Positions 36,019 through 43,843 of a stretch of 46,784 nucleotides of DNA are shown piece after piece. Position 1 is the first letter of the stretch. Each line of letters begins with the position of its first letter. The DNA is from Bacteroidaceae bacterium (GTDB lineage: Bacteria > Bacteroidota > Bacteroidia > Bacteroidales > Bacteroidaceae), in NCBI GenBank assembly GCA_017464815.1, contig JAFTYI010000048.1, forward strand, positions 1-46,784, given 5' to 3'. Under the pieces are notes generated by a model. It ran no database searches. It was given only the letters and a program-made list of their open reading frames with translations, and had not been told where the DNA came from. The translations under genes were made by a program, and so were the position numbers.

Positions 36019-38658
36019 TTACTTCTTCAGCGCGGCAATGCTCTCTTTCAATGCGGCAATCTTGCTTTCGGCATCGGCTTGCTTCTTGCGCTCCATCTCG
36101 ATGACGGCGGCGGGAGCCTTGCTGACAAACTTCTCGTTGCTGAGCTTCTTCATCACGCTTTGCAGGAAGCCTTCGTTGTAGGCAAGGTCGGCTTCGAGCT
36201 TCTTCAACTCCTCTTCCACATTGATGAGGTTACCGAGGGGCACGGCGTACTCAGTGGTGCCTACCATGAACGAGGCAGAACCCTCGGCCTTGCTTTCCAC
36301 AGCCGATACGGCGGTGAGGTTGCATAGCTTGGCAATCACGGCATTGAAAGCGGCTACGGGATTTTCGCCCACCACCTGAAGTTCCAATGTCTCCTTCTGT
36401 GCGATGTTCTTCTGCAAACGGATGGTACGGATGCCACCAATGACCTCCTTCACGGCTTCGAAACTCTTCACAATGGCTTCGTCGCAAGTGGTGGGGATGT
36501 CCACCTCCTGCACCATCAGGCTTTCGCCCTCCTTGCGGTCGTAGAGGTGTTGCCAGAGTTCTTCGGTGATGAAGGGCATGAAGGGGTGGAGAAGTTTCAG
36601 GAGACTGTCGAAGAAGCTGAGTGTCTTCTCGTAGGTCACGCGGTCGATGGGTTGCGGCTCGCCGTTGATGTAGGCGGGTTTCACCATCTCGAGGTACCAG
36701 CTTGAGAACTCGTCCCAGAAGAGTTTGTAAACGGCCATCAACGCCTCGCTCAGGCGGTATTTGCCAAAGAGGTCGTCCACCTCGGCGGCCGTCTTGGCCA
36801 GCATAGACTCGAACCACTGGGTAGCCAGTGCTGAATGTTCGGGCTGTGCGATGTCGGCCACCTGCCAACCCTTCACAAGGCGGAAGGCATTCCATATCTT
36901 GTTGTTGAAGTTACGTCCCTGCTCGCAGAGTGCATCGTCGAAGAGAATGTCGTTTCCAGCGGGTGCTGAGAGCATCATACCCATGCGCACACCATCGGCA
37001 CCGAAGCGCTCGATAAGCTCCAAGGGGTCGGGCGAGTTGCCGAGCGACTTCGACATCTTGCGTCCGAGCTTGTCGCGCACGATACCGGTGAAATAGACGT
37101 TCTTGAACGGCATGTCGCCCAAGTATTCGTAGCCGGCCATAATCATACGGGCCACCCAGAAGAAGATGATGTCCGGGCCTGTCACCAGGTCGCTGGTGGG
37201 ATAGTAGTACTTAATCTCCTCGTTGCCGGGGTTGTTGATGCCGTCGAAAAGGGAAATGGGCCAGAGCCATGATGAGAACCAGGTGTCGAGGCAATCGTCG
37301 TCCTGACGGAGGTCATCCAGTGTGAGGTCGCGTTCGCCGGTCTTCTCGCGAGCCAACTCGAGCGCCTTCTTCGGAGTTTCGGCCACCACGTATCCGCCCT
37401 CGGGCAGGTAATAGGCCGGTATGCGGTGTCCCCACCAGAGCTGACGGCTGATGCACCAGTCTTTGATGTTTTCAAGCCAGTTGCGATAGGTGGTCTTGTA
37501 CTTGGCGGGATAGAACTTCAGCTCGTCGTTTATCACGGGAGGCAGGGCCATGTCGGCAAAGTGCTGCATCTTGAGGAACCATTGCATGGAGAGCTTCGGC
37601 TCGATGGCCACACCCGTACGCTCGGAGCAACCTACCTTATTAGTATAGGCTTCCACCTTCTCAAGGAGGCCGGCTTCGGCAAGGTCTTTCTCAATCTGCT
37701 TGCGCACGTCGAAGCGATCCATGCCCACGTAGAGGCCGGCGGCTTCGGAGAGTGTACCGTTGTCGTTGAAAATGTCGATAGAGGGGAGGTTGTACTTCTC
37801 GCCCAACATGTAGTCGTTCACGTCGTGAGCGGGAGTCACCTTCAAACAACCCGTACCGAACTCGATGTCCACGTAATCGTCCTCGATAACGGGGATAACG
37901 CGGTTCACCAAGGGGACGATGACCTTCTTGCCCTTCAACCACTCGTTCTTCGGGTCATTGGGGTTGATACACATGGCCGTGTCGCCCATGATGGTCTCAG
38001 GACGGGTGGTAGCCACGATGGCGTAACGGCCCTCGGCGTCGCCTTCTACCTTATAGCGCAGGTAGTAGAGCTTGCTGTTCTCTTCCTTATAGATAACCTC
38101 TTCGTCGCTGAGGGCGGTCAATGCCTTGGGGTCCCAGTTCACCATGCGCACACCGCGGTAGATGAGGCCCTTGTTGTAGAGGTCGACAAACACCTTGATG
38201 ACACTCTCGCTACGTGCCTCGTCCATGGTGAAGGCCGTGCGATCCCAGTCACACGATGCACCCAGCTTGCGGAGCTGCTTCAGGATGATGCCTCCGTGCT
38301 CGTCTGTCCACTCCCATGCGTGCTTCAAGAACTCACTGCGGGTGAGGTCGGTCTTCTTGATGCCCTGTTGAGCCAAGCGGTTCACCACCTTGGCCTCGGT
38401 AGCGATGGAAGCGTGGTCGGTACCCGGTACCCAGCAGGCGTTGTAGCCTTTCATGCGGGCACGGCGCACAAGGATGTCCTGGATGGTATTGTTGAGCATG
38501 TGTCCCATGTGGAGCACGCCCGTCACGTTGGGCGGCGGGATGACGACGGTATACGGCTTGCGTCCGTCGGGTTTTGAACTGAAAAGTTTGTTGTCCAGCC
38601 AATACTGATACCATTTGGCTTCCACATCTGCGGGATTGTACTTACTTGCTAATTCCAT
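36019..38658 (-). CDS. valS: Valyl-tRNA synthetase
   Basis: The 879-residue class I synthetase charges tRNA-Val. The signature [14 protein letters not shown] has HMGH at residues 50-53, KMSKS is in [14 protein letters not shown] at about 530, and the editing domain lies between. The C-terminal about 65 residues form a coiled-coil arm ([14 protein letters not shown] and [16 protein letters not shown]). The ATG 38658 fits the family. Unusually the probable promoter is about 340 bp upstream, so the mRNA would carry a long leader with a MITE-like element and a 22-bp array. Confidence 0.96.
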   Translation of the reverse strand: MELASKYNPADVEAKWYQYWLDNKLFSSKPDGRKPYTVVIPPPNVTGVLHMGHMLNNTIQDILVRRARMKGYNACWVPGTDHASIATEAKVVNRLAQQGIKKTDLTRSEFLKHAWEWTDEHGGIILKQLRKLGASCDWDRTAFTMDEARSESVIKVFVDLYNKGLIYRGVRMVNWDPKALTALSDEEVIYKEENSKLYYLRYKVEGDAEGRYAIVATTRPETIMGDTAMCINPNDPKNEWLKGKKVIVPLVNRVIPVIEDDYVDIEFGTGCLKVTPAHDVNDYMLGEKYNLPSIDIFNDNGTLSEAAGLYVGMDRFDVRKQIEKDLAEAGLLEKVEAYTNKVGCSERTGVAIEPKLSMQWFLKMQHFADMALPPVINDELKFYPAKYKTTYRNWLENIKDWCISRQLWWGHRIPAYYLPEGGYVVAETPKKALELAREKTGERDLTLDDLRQDDDCLDTWFSSWLWPISLFDGINNPGNEEIKYYYPTSDLVTGPDIIFFWVARMIMAGYEYLGDMPFKNVYFTGIVRDKLGRKMSKSLGNSPDPLELIERFGADGVRMGMMLSAPAGNDILFDDALCEQGRNFNNKIWNAFRLVKGWQVADIAQPEHSALATQWFESMLAKTAAEVDDLFGKYRLSEALMAVYKLFWDEFSSWYLEMVKPAYINGEPQPIDRVTYEKTLSFFDSLLKLLHPFMPFITEELWQHLYDRKEGESLMVQEVDIPTTCDEAIVKSFEAVKEVIGGIRTIRLQKNIAQKETLELQVVGENPVAAFNAVIAKLCNLTAVSAVESKAEGSASFMVGTTEYAVPLGNLINVEEELKKLEADLAYNEGFLQSVMKKLSNEKFVSKAPAAVIEMERKKQADAESKIAALKESIAALKK

Positions 38659-38678
38659 GTCTCTATGTCTGTTTTTTC

Positions 38679-38883
38679 AGGTGGGTTCTATAAATTCGCC
38701 TTGTCGAAAATTCGGTCTTTAGCCGAGATATTTTTGTCAGTTGTAGAGGAAGTGTAGCGGGCTACACGACCGATACAAATGGCAAAAAGAGCCGGATAAA
38801 GTCAAATTGGCGACAAAAAGATTAAAGTCCTCACCATCGTTAATAATCTGTTCATAATCTGTGGGAATTTATAGAACCCACCT
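38679..38883. repeat. MITE-like element in the valS leader
   Basis: AGGTGGGTTCTATAAATTC (38679-38697) and GAATTTATAGAACCCACCT (38865-38883) are perfect inverted 19-mers enclosing 167 bp with no ORF. Inside is the perfect hairpin GTGTAGC-GG-GCTACAC (38752-38767) and paired TTTTTGTC/GACAAAAA. It ends 21 bp upstream of the valS ATG. No clear target-site duplication was found. Confidence 0.75.
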
Positions 38884-38908
38884 TTAATTTGCCTTTACTT
38901 TTTTTCTG

Positions 38909-38996
38909 CCCTACGGGGAAAAACTTTTTTCCCTACGGGGGAGAAAAAATCTCCTTACCGAGAAGGGCTTTCGCGCCACTCGCGGAAATTTTGTGC
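38909..38996. repeat. 22-bp tandem array, locus 4
   Basis: Four rows of 22 bases start at 38909, 38931, 38953 and 38975. The first two begin with identical CCCTACGGGG. Positions 7-20 of the first row (GGGGAAAAACTTTT) are identical to the row at 45 in locus 1. On the minus strand the array begins at the candidate valS promoter. Confidence 0.75.
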
Positions 38997-39003
38997 AAAA
39001 GTA
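38996..39003 (-). promoter_or_regulatory. Candidate valS promoter -7 box
   Basis: TACTTTTG on the minus strand matches TAnnTTTG. It lies directly at the 5' end of the 22-bp array and about 340 bp from the valS ATG. A nearer box was not seen in the leader. Confidence 0.5.
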
Positions 39004-39082
39004 CAAATAATCATTGGATTACACGATTCGTTGGGTAAACTTTTTCCCCTTTCCCCGTATTTTCGACTTGGCGCAAGGCCAA

Positions 39083-39904
39083 TCAATGCCTTTGCTTGAT
39101 GCCATTCGGAGTTTCGATGATGCCTGATTTGCGCGTGTTTTTGCGGATGGCTTTGTTCTTGTCCATCGACTCCTTGGTCTTGTAAGGCCGCTTGTGGTCG
39201 AGGTGGAGCACGATGGCCGAGTAGCAAATCTGCTTCGACTTGATGCCGAGGTTGAAAAGGCGCTCGCCAAACTCGCGATCCTGTCCGCCATAGTGCATCT
39301 CCTCGTTGTAGCCGTTGATGCGCATCATGTCGGCTCGCCAACCAGAGGCGTTGCACCCATTCCAGGTGGCACCACGCGGAGTGATGTGGTTCATCAGGCG
39401 GGTGAACGTGCGGTTCTTCACCAGCTTCGTGCATTTGAAGTTCATCTTCAGCCCTTGGCTCTTGAGCCAGTCAAGGACAAAGGCTCGTTCAGTGGCGACA
39501 TCTTCCTGTGTCAGTGCCCGACTGATGTCCATCGGCAACTTGAAGTAGCCACCAGAGAGGAAATAACCCTCCTCGGCATACGCCTCATGCGTGGCGATGA
39601 AGTCCTTGCGGGGCACACAATCCTGGTCGGTAAAGATAAGATATTCACTTTCAGCGGCCAACAGGGCCTTGTTCAATATGCGCGACTTCTCGAATCCTTT
39701 ATCCTCGTGCCACACGTGTTTGATGGGCAATCTGTCGCGAAAACTGTCGATTAACTGGCGGGTGTCGTCACGCGAGCCATCGTCGGCAATCACTATTTCA
39801 TCGGCCGGACGAGTTTGGTACAGATATCCCCACAAGGTCTTTTCCAACCAAGCGGGATTGTTGTACGTCGAAATGACGATGCCGATAGTCTTTGGTTTAT
39901 TCAT
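39083..39904 (-). CDS. GT2 family glycosyltransferase
   Basis: The 273-residue protein is a GT-A fold transferase: GIVISTYNNPAWLEKTLWG at the start, ADDGSRDDT for nucleotide sugar binding, the metal-binding TDQDCVPR, and a C-terminal galactosyltransferase-like segment with EEMHYGGQDREFGERL. Relatives add hexoses to LPS core or capsule on the cytoplasmic side. It lies 7 bp after the M20 dipeptidase stop and is likely cotranscribed with it. Confidence 0.9.
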   Translation of the reverse strand: MNKPKTIGIVISTYNNPAWLEKTLWGYLYQTRPADEIVIADDGSRDDTRQLIDSFRDRLPIKHVWHEDKGFEKSRILNKALLAAESEYLIFTDQDCVPRKDFIATHEAYAEEGYFLSGGYFKLPMDISRALTQEDVATERAFVLDWLKSQGLKMNFKCTKLVKNRTFTRLMNHITPRGATWNGCNASGWRADMMRINGYNEEMHYGGQDREFGERLFNLGIKSKQICYSAIVLHLDHKRPYKTKESMDKNKAIRKNTRKSGIIETPNGIKQRH

Positions 39905-39911
39905 ACGTTGT

Positions 39912-41264
39912 CTAAAGATTCTTATGAAATTCTACCACGGCCTCGATGCCCTTGCGGAAGATGTCGAGGCGGAAATTCTCGTTGGGCGAATGGATGGCGT
40001 CGCTCTCCAAGCCGAATCCCATCAGGATGGTCTTCGTGCCGAGGATGCGCTCGAAATCGGCAATGATGGGGATGCTTCCACCGCGACGTACGGCCAACGG
40101 TTGCTTGCCGAAGGCTTTGGCAAAGCCCTTTTCAGCGGCTTGATAGGCCGGCAGGCTGATGGGGCATACGTATCCCTGGCCACCATGCATGGGAGTGACC
40201 TTCACCTTCACGCTCTTCGGAGCTATCTGTTGCAGATAGTCGGCCATCAGTTGGCTGATTTTCTCGTGGTCTTGGTTGGCCACCAGGCGGCAACTGATTT
40301 TGGCAAATGCCTTGGAGGGGAGCACCGTTTTACTGCCTTCGCCCGTGTAGCCTCCCCAAATGCCGCAGATGTCGAAGGCGGGGCGGCAACTGTTTCGCTC
40401 CAACGTACTGTAGCCGGCTTCGCCTTGCAATTCGTCCACTCCGATAGCCGCCTTGTAAGCTGCTTCGTCAAAGGGGATGTGGGCAATCATGTCGCGCTCG
40501 GCTTCGGGCACGGGCAACACGTCGTCGTAGAAGTGAGGCACGGTGATGCGTCCCTCTTCGTCCACCACTTGAGCCAACATTTTGCATAAGGTGTTGATGG
40601 GGTTTGCCACGGCTCCACCAAAGTGGCCGGAGTGGAGGTCGCGATTAGGCCCTGTCACCTCCACCTCCCAATAGGCCAAACCACGCAAACCGGTGGTGAG
40701 CGAAGGCAGGTCGGCACCCAGCATCGAAGTGTCTGACACCAGGATGATGTCGGCCTTCAACAACTCGCGGTGCTTTTCGAGGAAGGCTCCCAAACTGGGT
40801 GAACCTATCTCCTCCTCGCCTTCGAAGATGAATTTCACGTTGTGCTTCATCTCACCCTGCTTCACCAGGTATTCAAAGGCTTTCACCTGAATGAAGCCCT
40901 GTCCCTTGTCATCGTCGGCACCACGCGCCCAAATGCGTCCATCGCGCACCTCGGGCTCAAACGGAGCACTATTCCAAAGCTCCAACGGCTCGGCAGGCAT
41001 CACGTCGTAGTGGGCATACACCAACACCGTGGGAGCTTCGCCATCCACCATATACTCGGCATAAACCAACGGATTGCCATCGGAAGGCATCAACTCCGCC
41101 TTTTGTGCGCCTGCTTGCAAAAGCAGTTCACACCAGCGGTGCGCACAACGCTCCATATCCTCCTTGTGTTGGGGAAGGGCGCTGATACTGGGGATACGAA
41201 TCAAGCTGAACAATTCGTCCAACATTCGCCCCTCGTTCTCTTGAATATATTGCTTAATTTCCAT
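39912..41264 (-). CDS. M20 family dipeptidase
   Basis: The 450-residue protein has the co-catalytic di-zinc ligands of M20: His in VLVYAHYDVMP, Asp in RGADDDKGQ, Glu pair in EGEEEIGSPS, and the inserted dimerisation domain. It matches the dipeptidase group of about 450 residues related to carnosinase-like CNDP. It lacks a signal peptide and should be cytoplasmic. The frame is open to 41453 but ATG 41264 has a promoter at the right distance and the normal N-terminus. Confidence 0.93.
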   Translation of the reverse strand: MEIKQYIQENEGRMLDELFSLIRIPSISALPQHKEDMERCAHRWCELLLQAGAQKAELMPSDGNPLVYAEYMVDGEAPTVLVYAHYDVMPAEPLELWNSAPFEPEVRDGRIWARGADDDKGQGFIQVKAFEYLVKQGEMKHNVKFIFEGEEEIGSPSLGAFLEKHRELLKADIILVSDTSMLGADLPSLTTGLRGLAYWEVEVTGPNRDLHSGHFGGAVANPINTLCKMLAQVVDEEGRITVPHFYDDVLPVPEAERDMIAHIPFDEAAYKAAIGVDELQGEAGYSTLERNSCRPAFDICGIWGGYTGEGSKTVLPSKAFAKISCRLVANQDHEKISQLMADYLQQIAPKSVKVKVTPMHGGQGYVCPISLPAYQAAEKGFAKAFGKQPLAVRRGGSIPIIADFERILGTKTILMGFGLESDAIHSPNENFRLDIFRKGIEAVVEFHKNL

Positions 41265-41284
41265 ACTTGATTTATTTCTTGGGG

Positions 41285-41315
41285 CGAAGATAATGCAAGC
41301 TGAGGGAAGAACAAA
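41285..41315 (-). promoter_or_regulatory. M20-GT2 promoter
   Basis: On the minus strand TTTG (41315-41312), 19 bp and TATCTTCG (41292-41285, one mismatch to TAnnTTTG), 21 bp before the ATG. Confidence 0.6.
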
Positions 41316-41463
41316 ATAATTCGGCCTCTTTTTTCTCACAAAAGCGGGATTTTGTTCAAGCCGAGCACTCCTTTTCCAGCAAGCGCAATGCGTCCGCATG
41401 TACTTTTTACACCATTTTTGTTCGTTTTTAGGTATAAAATGTTCGGAAATCAAGGAAAAACAC

Positions 41464-41471
41464 TACCTTTG
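41464..41471 (+). promoter_or_regulatory. -7 box of the HTCS-like regulator
   Basis: TACCTTTG matches TAnnTTTG and lies 23 bp before the ATG at 41494. It is divergent to the M20 promoter. Confidence 0.6.
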
Positions 41472-41493
41472 CGCCCATAGAGAAGAAAAAGCA

Positions 41494-43698
41494 ATGAACA
41501 GAGTCCTTATCACCTTCCTGTTTTCGGCATTTGCCTTGTTGGGCATGTCGGAAGAGCAACGTGCCTCCATCAGACACTTGACAAGACAAAACGGCCTCAC
41601 AAACGACCGGGTCACGGTGTTGGAGCAAGACCATCATGGCTACATCTGGGCAGGCACGGAAAACGGATTGAACCGCATCAGCGGACACGAAGTCTACACG
41701 TGGGAATACCCCGGCCATCCGTTGCACAACATCCACGTGAGCGACATCGAAACCGACGAGAAGGAAAACTGCCTGTGGATTTTCACCCCCCAAGGATTGG
41801 CCGGATGCATCGACTTGGCACAAAACCGGCTGATTGAGCATGCGCCCGATGAAGCCGACTCGCTTCTCTATTTTCATCACAAAGGGCAACTCTACATGTG
41901 GCAATACGGCCCCACCCGACGGTGTGTCCGGACACGAATAAACAAAGGCCGGCTGGACACCCAAGTTTTCGACAAGGAGGTCTCCGACATCCACACCGAT
42001 GAAGAAGGCGGCGACTGGCTATTGACCGGGCGGGGATTGTACCTGAACGGACTTGAAGAAAAACTGCGAGGGTCGGACAGTGTGACCCACATCACCACCT
42101 ATCGAAACATCTGCCTGGCCGTGACACCAAACGGAGTGCTTGCCTACAACCACTCACGGCGCGTCGTGCGTCGCACACCTTTTCCAAAGACCTATCGCAA
42201 CGCCAACCAATGCACCGACTTGGCCACATGGGGCGACCAGCTGCTCATCTTCACTCCTGAAAAGACAATCGCCTACCACATTCTGGAAGGCACCTTCTCT
42301 GCTCCGACGAACTGGCAATTGAAGAATGGCCAAACCCTCCCCCAAAACGGCAAACATGTCTACGCTTACGACGGACAAGGGAAACTTATGCGGTTCGGAG
42401 AGGGAGGCGCCGTGCATTCGTTGCAACTGATGCCGACAGAGGTCGCCCGCCAGTCAAGCGGGAGGATGCCACAGGTCTCAGTCATGAACGCCACCACCGA
42501 AGCCATTGCCACCTACGGCAACGGTCTATACCTCCTCAATGTGGAGACGGGGAAAAGCACCCATTTCCGCCAAGAGGAGCCACACGGTTTTGTTCGCGAC
42601 AATCGCATACACTCCCTGCTGACCGACCACACCGGTTGCCTGTGGATAGCCACCGAACAAGCCGGAGTCACCTGTCTGCCTCCTATTGAAAAGAGCGAAA
42701 CACAGGCAATCCTGTCCGCCAAAAACGCTCCTCACCCACGCATCAACCTCGTGGTTGTCGACGGCGAAGAGCGTCTCATGAGCACCGATGAAATGGAACT
42801 TTCTTACACTCACAACAATGTAGAGTGGCACTTCTCCTGCATGGCATACGACCAGCTTGATGCAACACAATACCAATACTACCTGACAGGAGTGGACAGC
42901 ACCTGGCAATCTCCCACCCACAACCACAAAGCCATCTACAAGGACTTGCCACCCGGGCGATACCAATTTCACGTGAGAGCCAGCCTCGATGGTCTACATT
43001 GGGGAAGCGAAGCCACCCACACCATCGTGATAGACGAACCATGGTGGAGCCAATGGCCGGCCTATCTGGTCACGCTGGCTATCTTTGCGGCAATGGGGCT
43101 GTTCCTCTACTTCATCGTACACCAATTCATCCACCCCGAAAGAGCGACAAGCGACAAAGGGCAAGCGTCAAGCAATGAACAACAGACCTCAAGCAACAAA
43201 GGGCAAGCGCCAAACAACGAACAAAAAGAGCCAAGTAACGAGCAGCAAGCGTTAAGTAACGAGCAGCAAGCGTTAAGTAACGAGCCACAACCCATCAGTC
43301 ACAATCCGCAAACCATGCGTAGCGTAACGACCGATGAAATCGAAAAAAGCACCGTCCCCACCCTTACGGCCAAGGAGGTCCGTTTCAAGCAACAACTGGA
43401 AGCCACACTGGCCGAACACATCGAGGACACCGACTTCACCACCGAGCAATTTGCCACACTGATGGGGTTGAAGCGCACCCAATTCTACAACAGGGTGAAA
43501 CACATCACAGGTCTGTCGCCCATAGAGCTGACACGCAAAGCACGTCTGGAGCACGCCGCCCATTTGCTGATAGAGTCCGACTTGAACATCGACGAAGTGC
43601 GCGAACGTTGCGGATTCACCAACTCCACCAATTTCTACAACTACTTCAAGCAACATTTTGGCATGACTCCTCGCCAATATCGGCAAAGTGCCCGATAA
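41494..43698 (+). CDS. Membrane one-component regulator: sensor propeller, Y_Y_Y, TM, AraC HTH
   Basis: The 734-residue protein begins with a signal or anchor (ITFLFSAFALLG), then Reg_prop-type propeller repeats (NDRVTVLEQDHHGYIWAGTE, VRDNRIHSLLTDHTGCLWIA) and a Y_Y_Y domain. A membrane helix lies at about 522-545. After a linker of 7-residue SNEQQAL-type repeats comes an AraC-type HTH (about 640-734). HTCS proteins of Bacteroidetes have histidine kinase and receiver modules between the helix and HTH; these are absent here. It may couple a periplasmic ligand directly to DNA. The start ATG 41494 is supported by the -7 box. Confidence 0.85.
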   Translation: MNRVLITFLFSAFALLGMSEEQRASIRHLTRQNGLTNDRVTVLEQDHHGYIWAGTENGLNRISGHEVYTWEYPGHPLHNIHVSDIETDEKENCLWIFTPQGLAGCIDLAQNRLIEHAPDEADSLLYFHHKGQLYMWQYGPTRRCVRTRINKGRLDTQVFDKEVSDIHTDEEGGDWLLTGRGLYLNGLEEKLRGSDSVTHITTYRNICLAVTPNGVLAYNHSRRVVRRTPFPKTYRNANQCTDLATWGDQLLIFTPEKTIAYHILEGTFSAPTNWQLKNGQTLPQNGKHVYAYDGQGKLMRFGEGGAVHSLQLMPTEVARQSSGRMPQVSVMNATTEAIATYGNGLYLLNVETGKSTHFRQEEPHGFVRDNRIHSLLTDHTGCLWIATEQAGVTCLPPIEKSETQAILSAKNAPHPRINLVVVDGEERLMSTDEMELSYTHNNVEWHFSCMAYDQLDATQYQYYLTGVDSTWQSPTHNHKAIYKDLPPGRYQFHVRASLDGLHWGSEATHTIVIDEPWWSQWPAYLVTLAIFAAMGLFLYFIVHQFIHPERATSDKGQASSNEQQTSSNKGQAPNNEQKEPSNEQQALSNEQQALSNEPQPISHNPQTMRSVTTDEIEKSTVPTLTAKEVRFKQQLEATLAEHIEDTDFTTEQFATLMGLKRTQFYNRVKHITGLSPIELTRKARLEHAAHLLIESDLNIDEVRERCGFTNSTNFYNYFKQHFGMTPRQYRQSAR

Positions 43699-43745
43699 TG
43701 TTATAAAAAGGGAGAGCGCACCATCATTCAAGCACCTAATATTTT

Positions 43746-43827
43746 AGGCACGGATTACACGGATTAACGCGGATTTATATTTACCTGAAGGTTATAATAT
43801 CCGCGTTAACCCGTGTAATCCGTGCCT
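43746..43827. repeat. Inverted-repeat element F (acggat type)
   Basis: Arms of 29 bases (43746-43774 and 43799-43827), starting AGGCACGGATTACACGG, match with one mismatch around a 24-base AT-rich loop. It lies between the convergent regulator and TonB-receptor genes, fitting a bidirectional terminator. Confidence 0.85.
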
Positions 43828-43843
43828 GAAATCATATTTGACG

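Noticed and set aside
37426-38577. 383-codon open frame opposite valS
   Set aside because: Antisense shadow of a conserved gene; no start signal or family match.
38659-39003. T-box riboswitch for valS
   Set aside because: No specifier hairpin, T-box consensus TGGNACCGCG or antiterminator was found, and the lineage generally lacks them.
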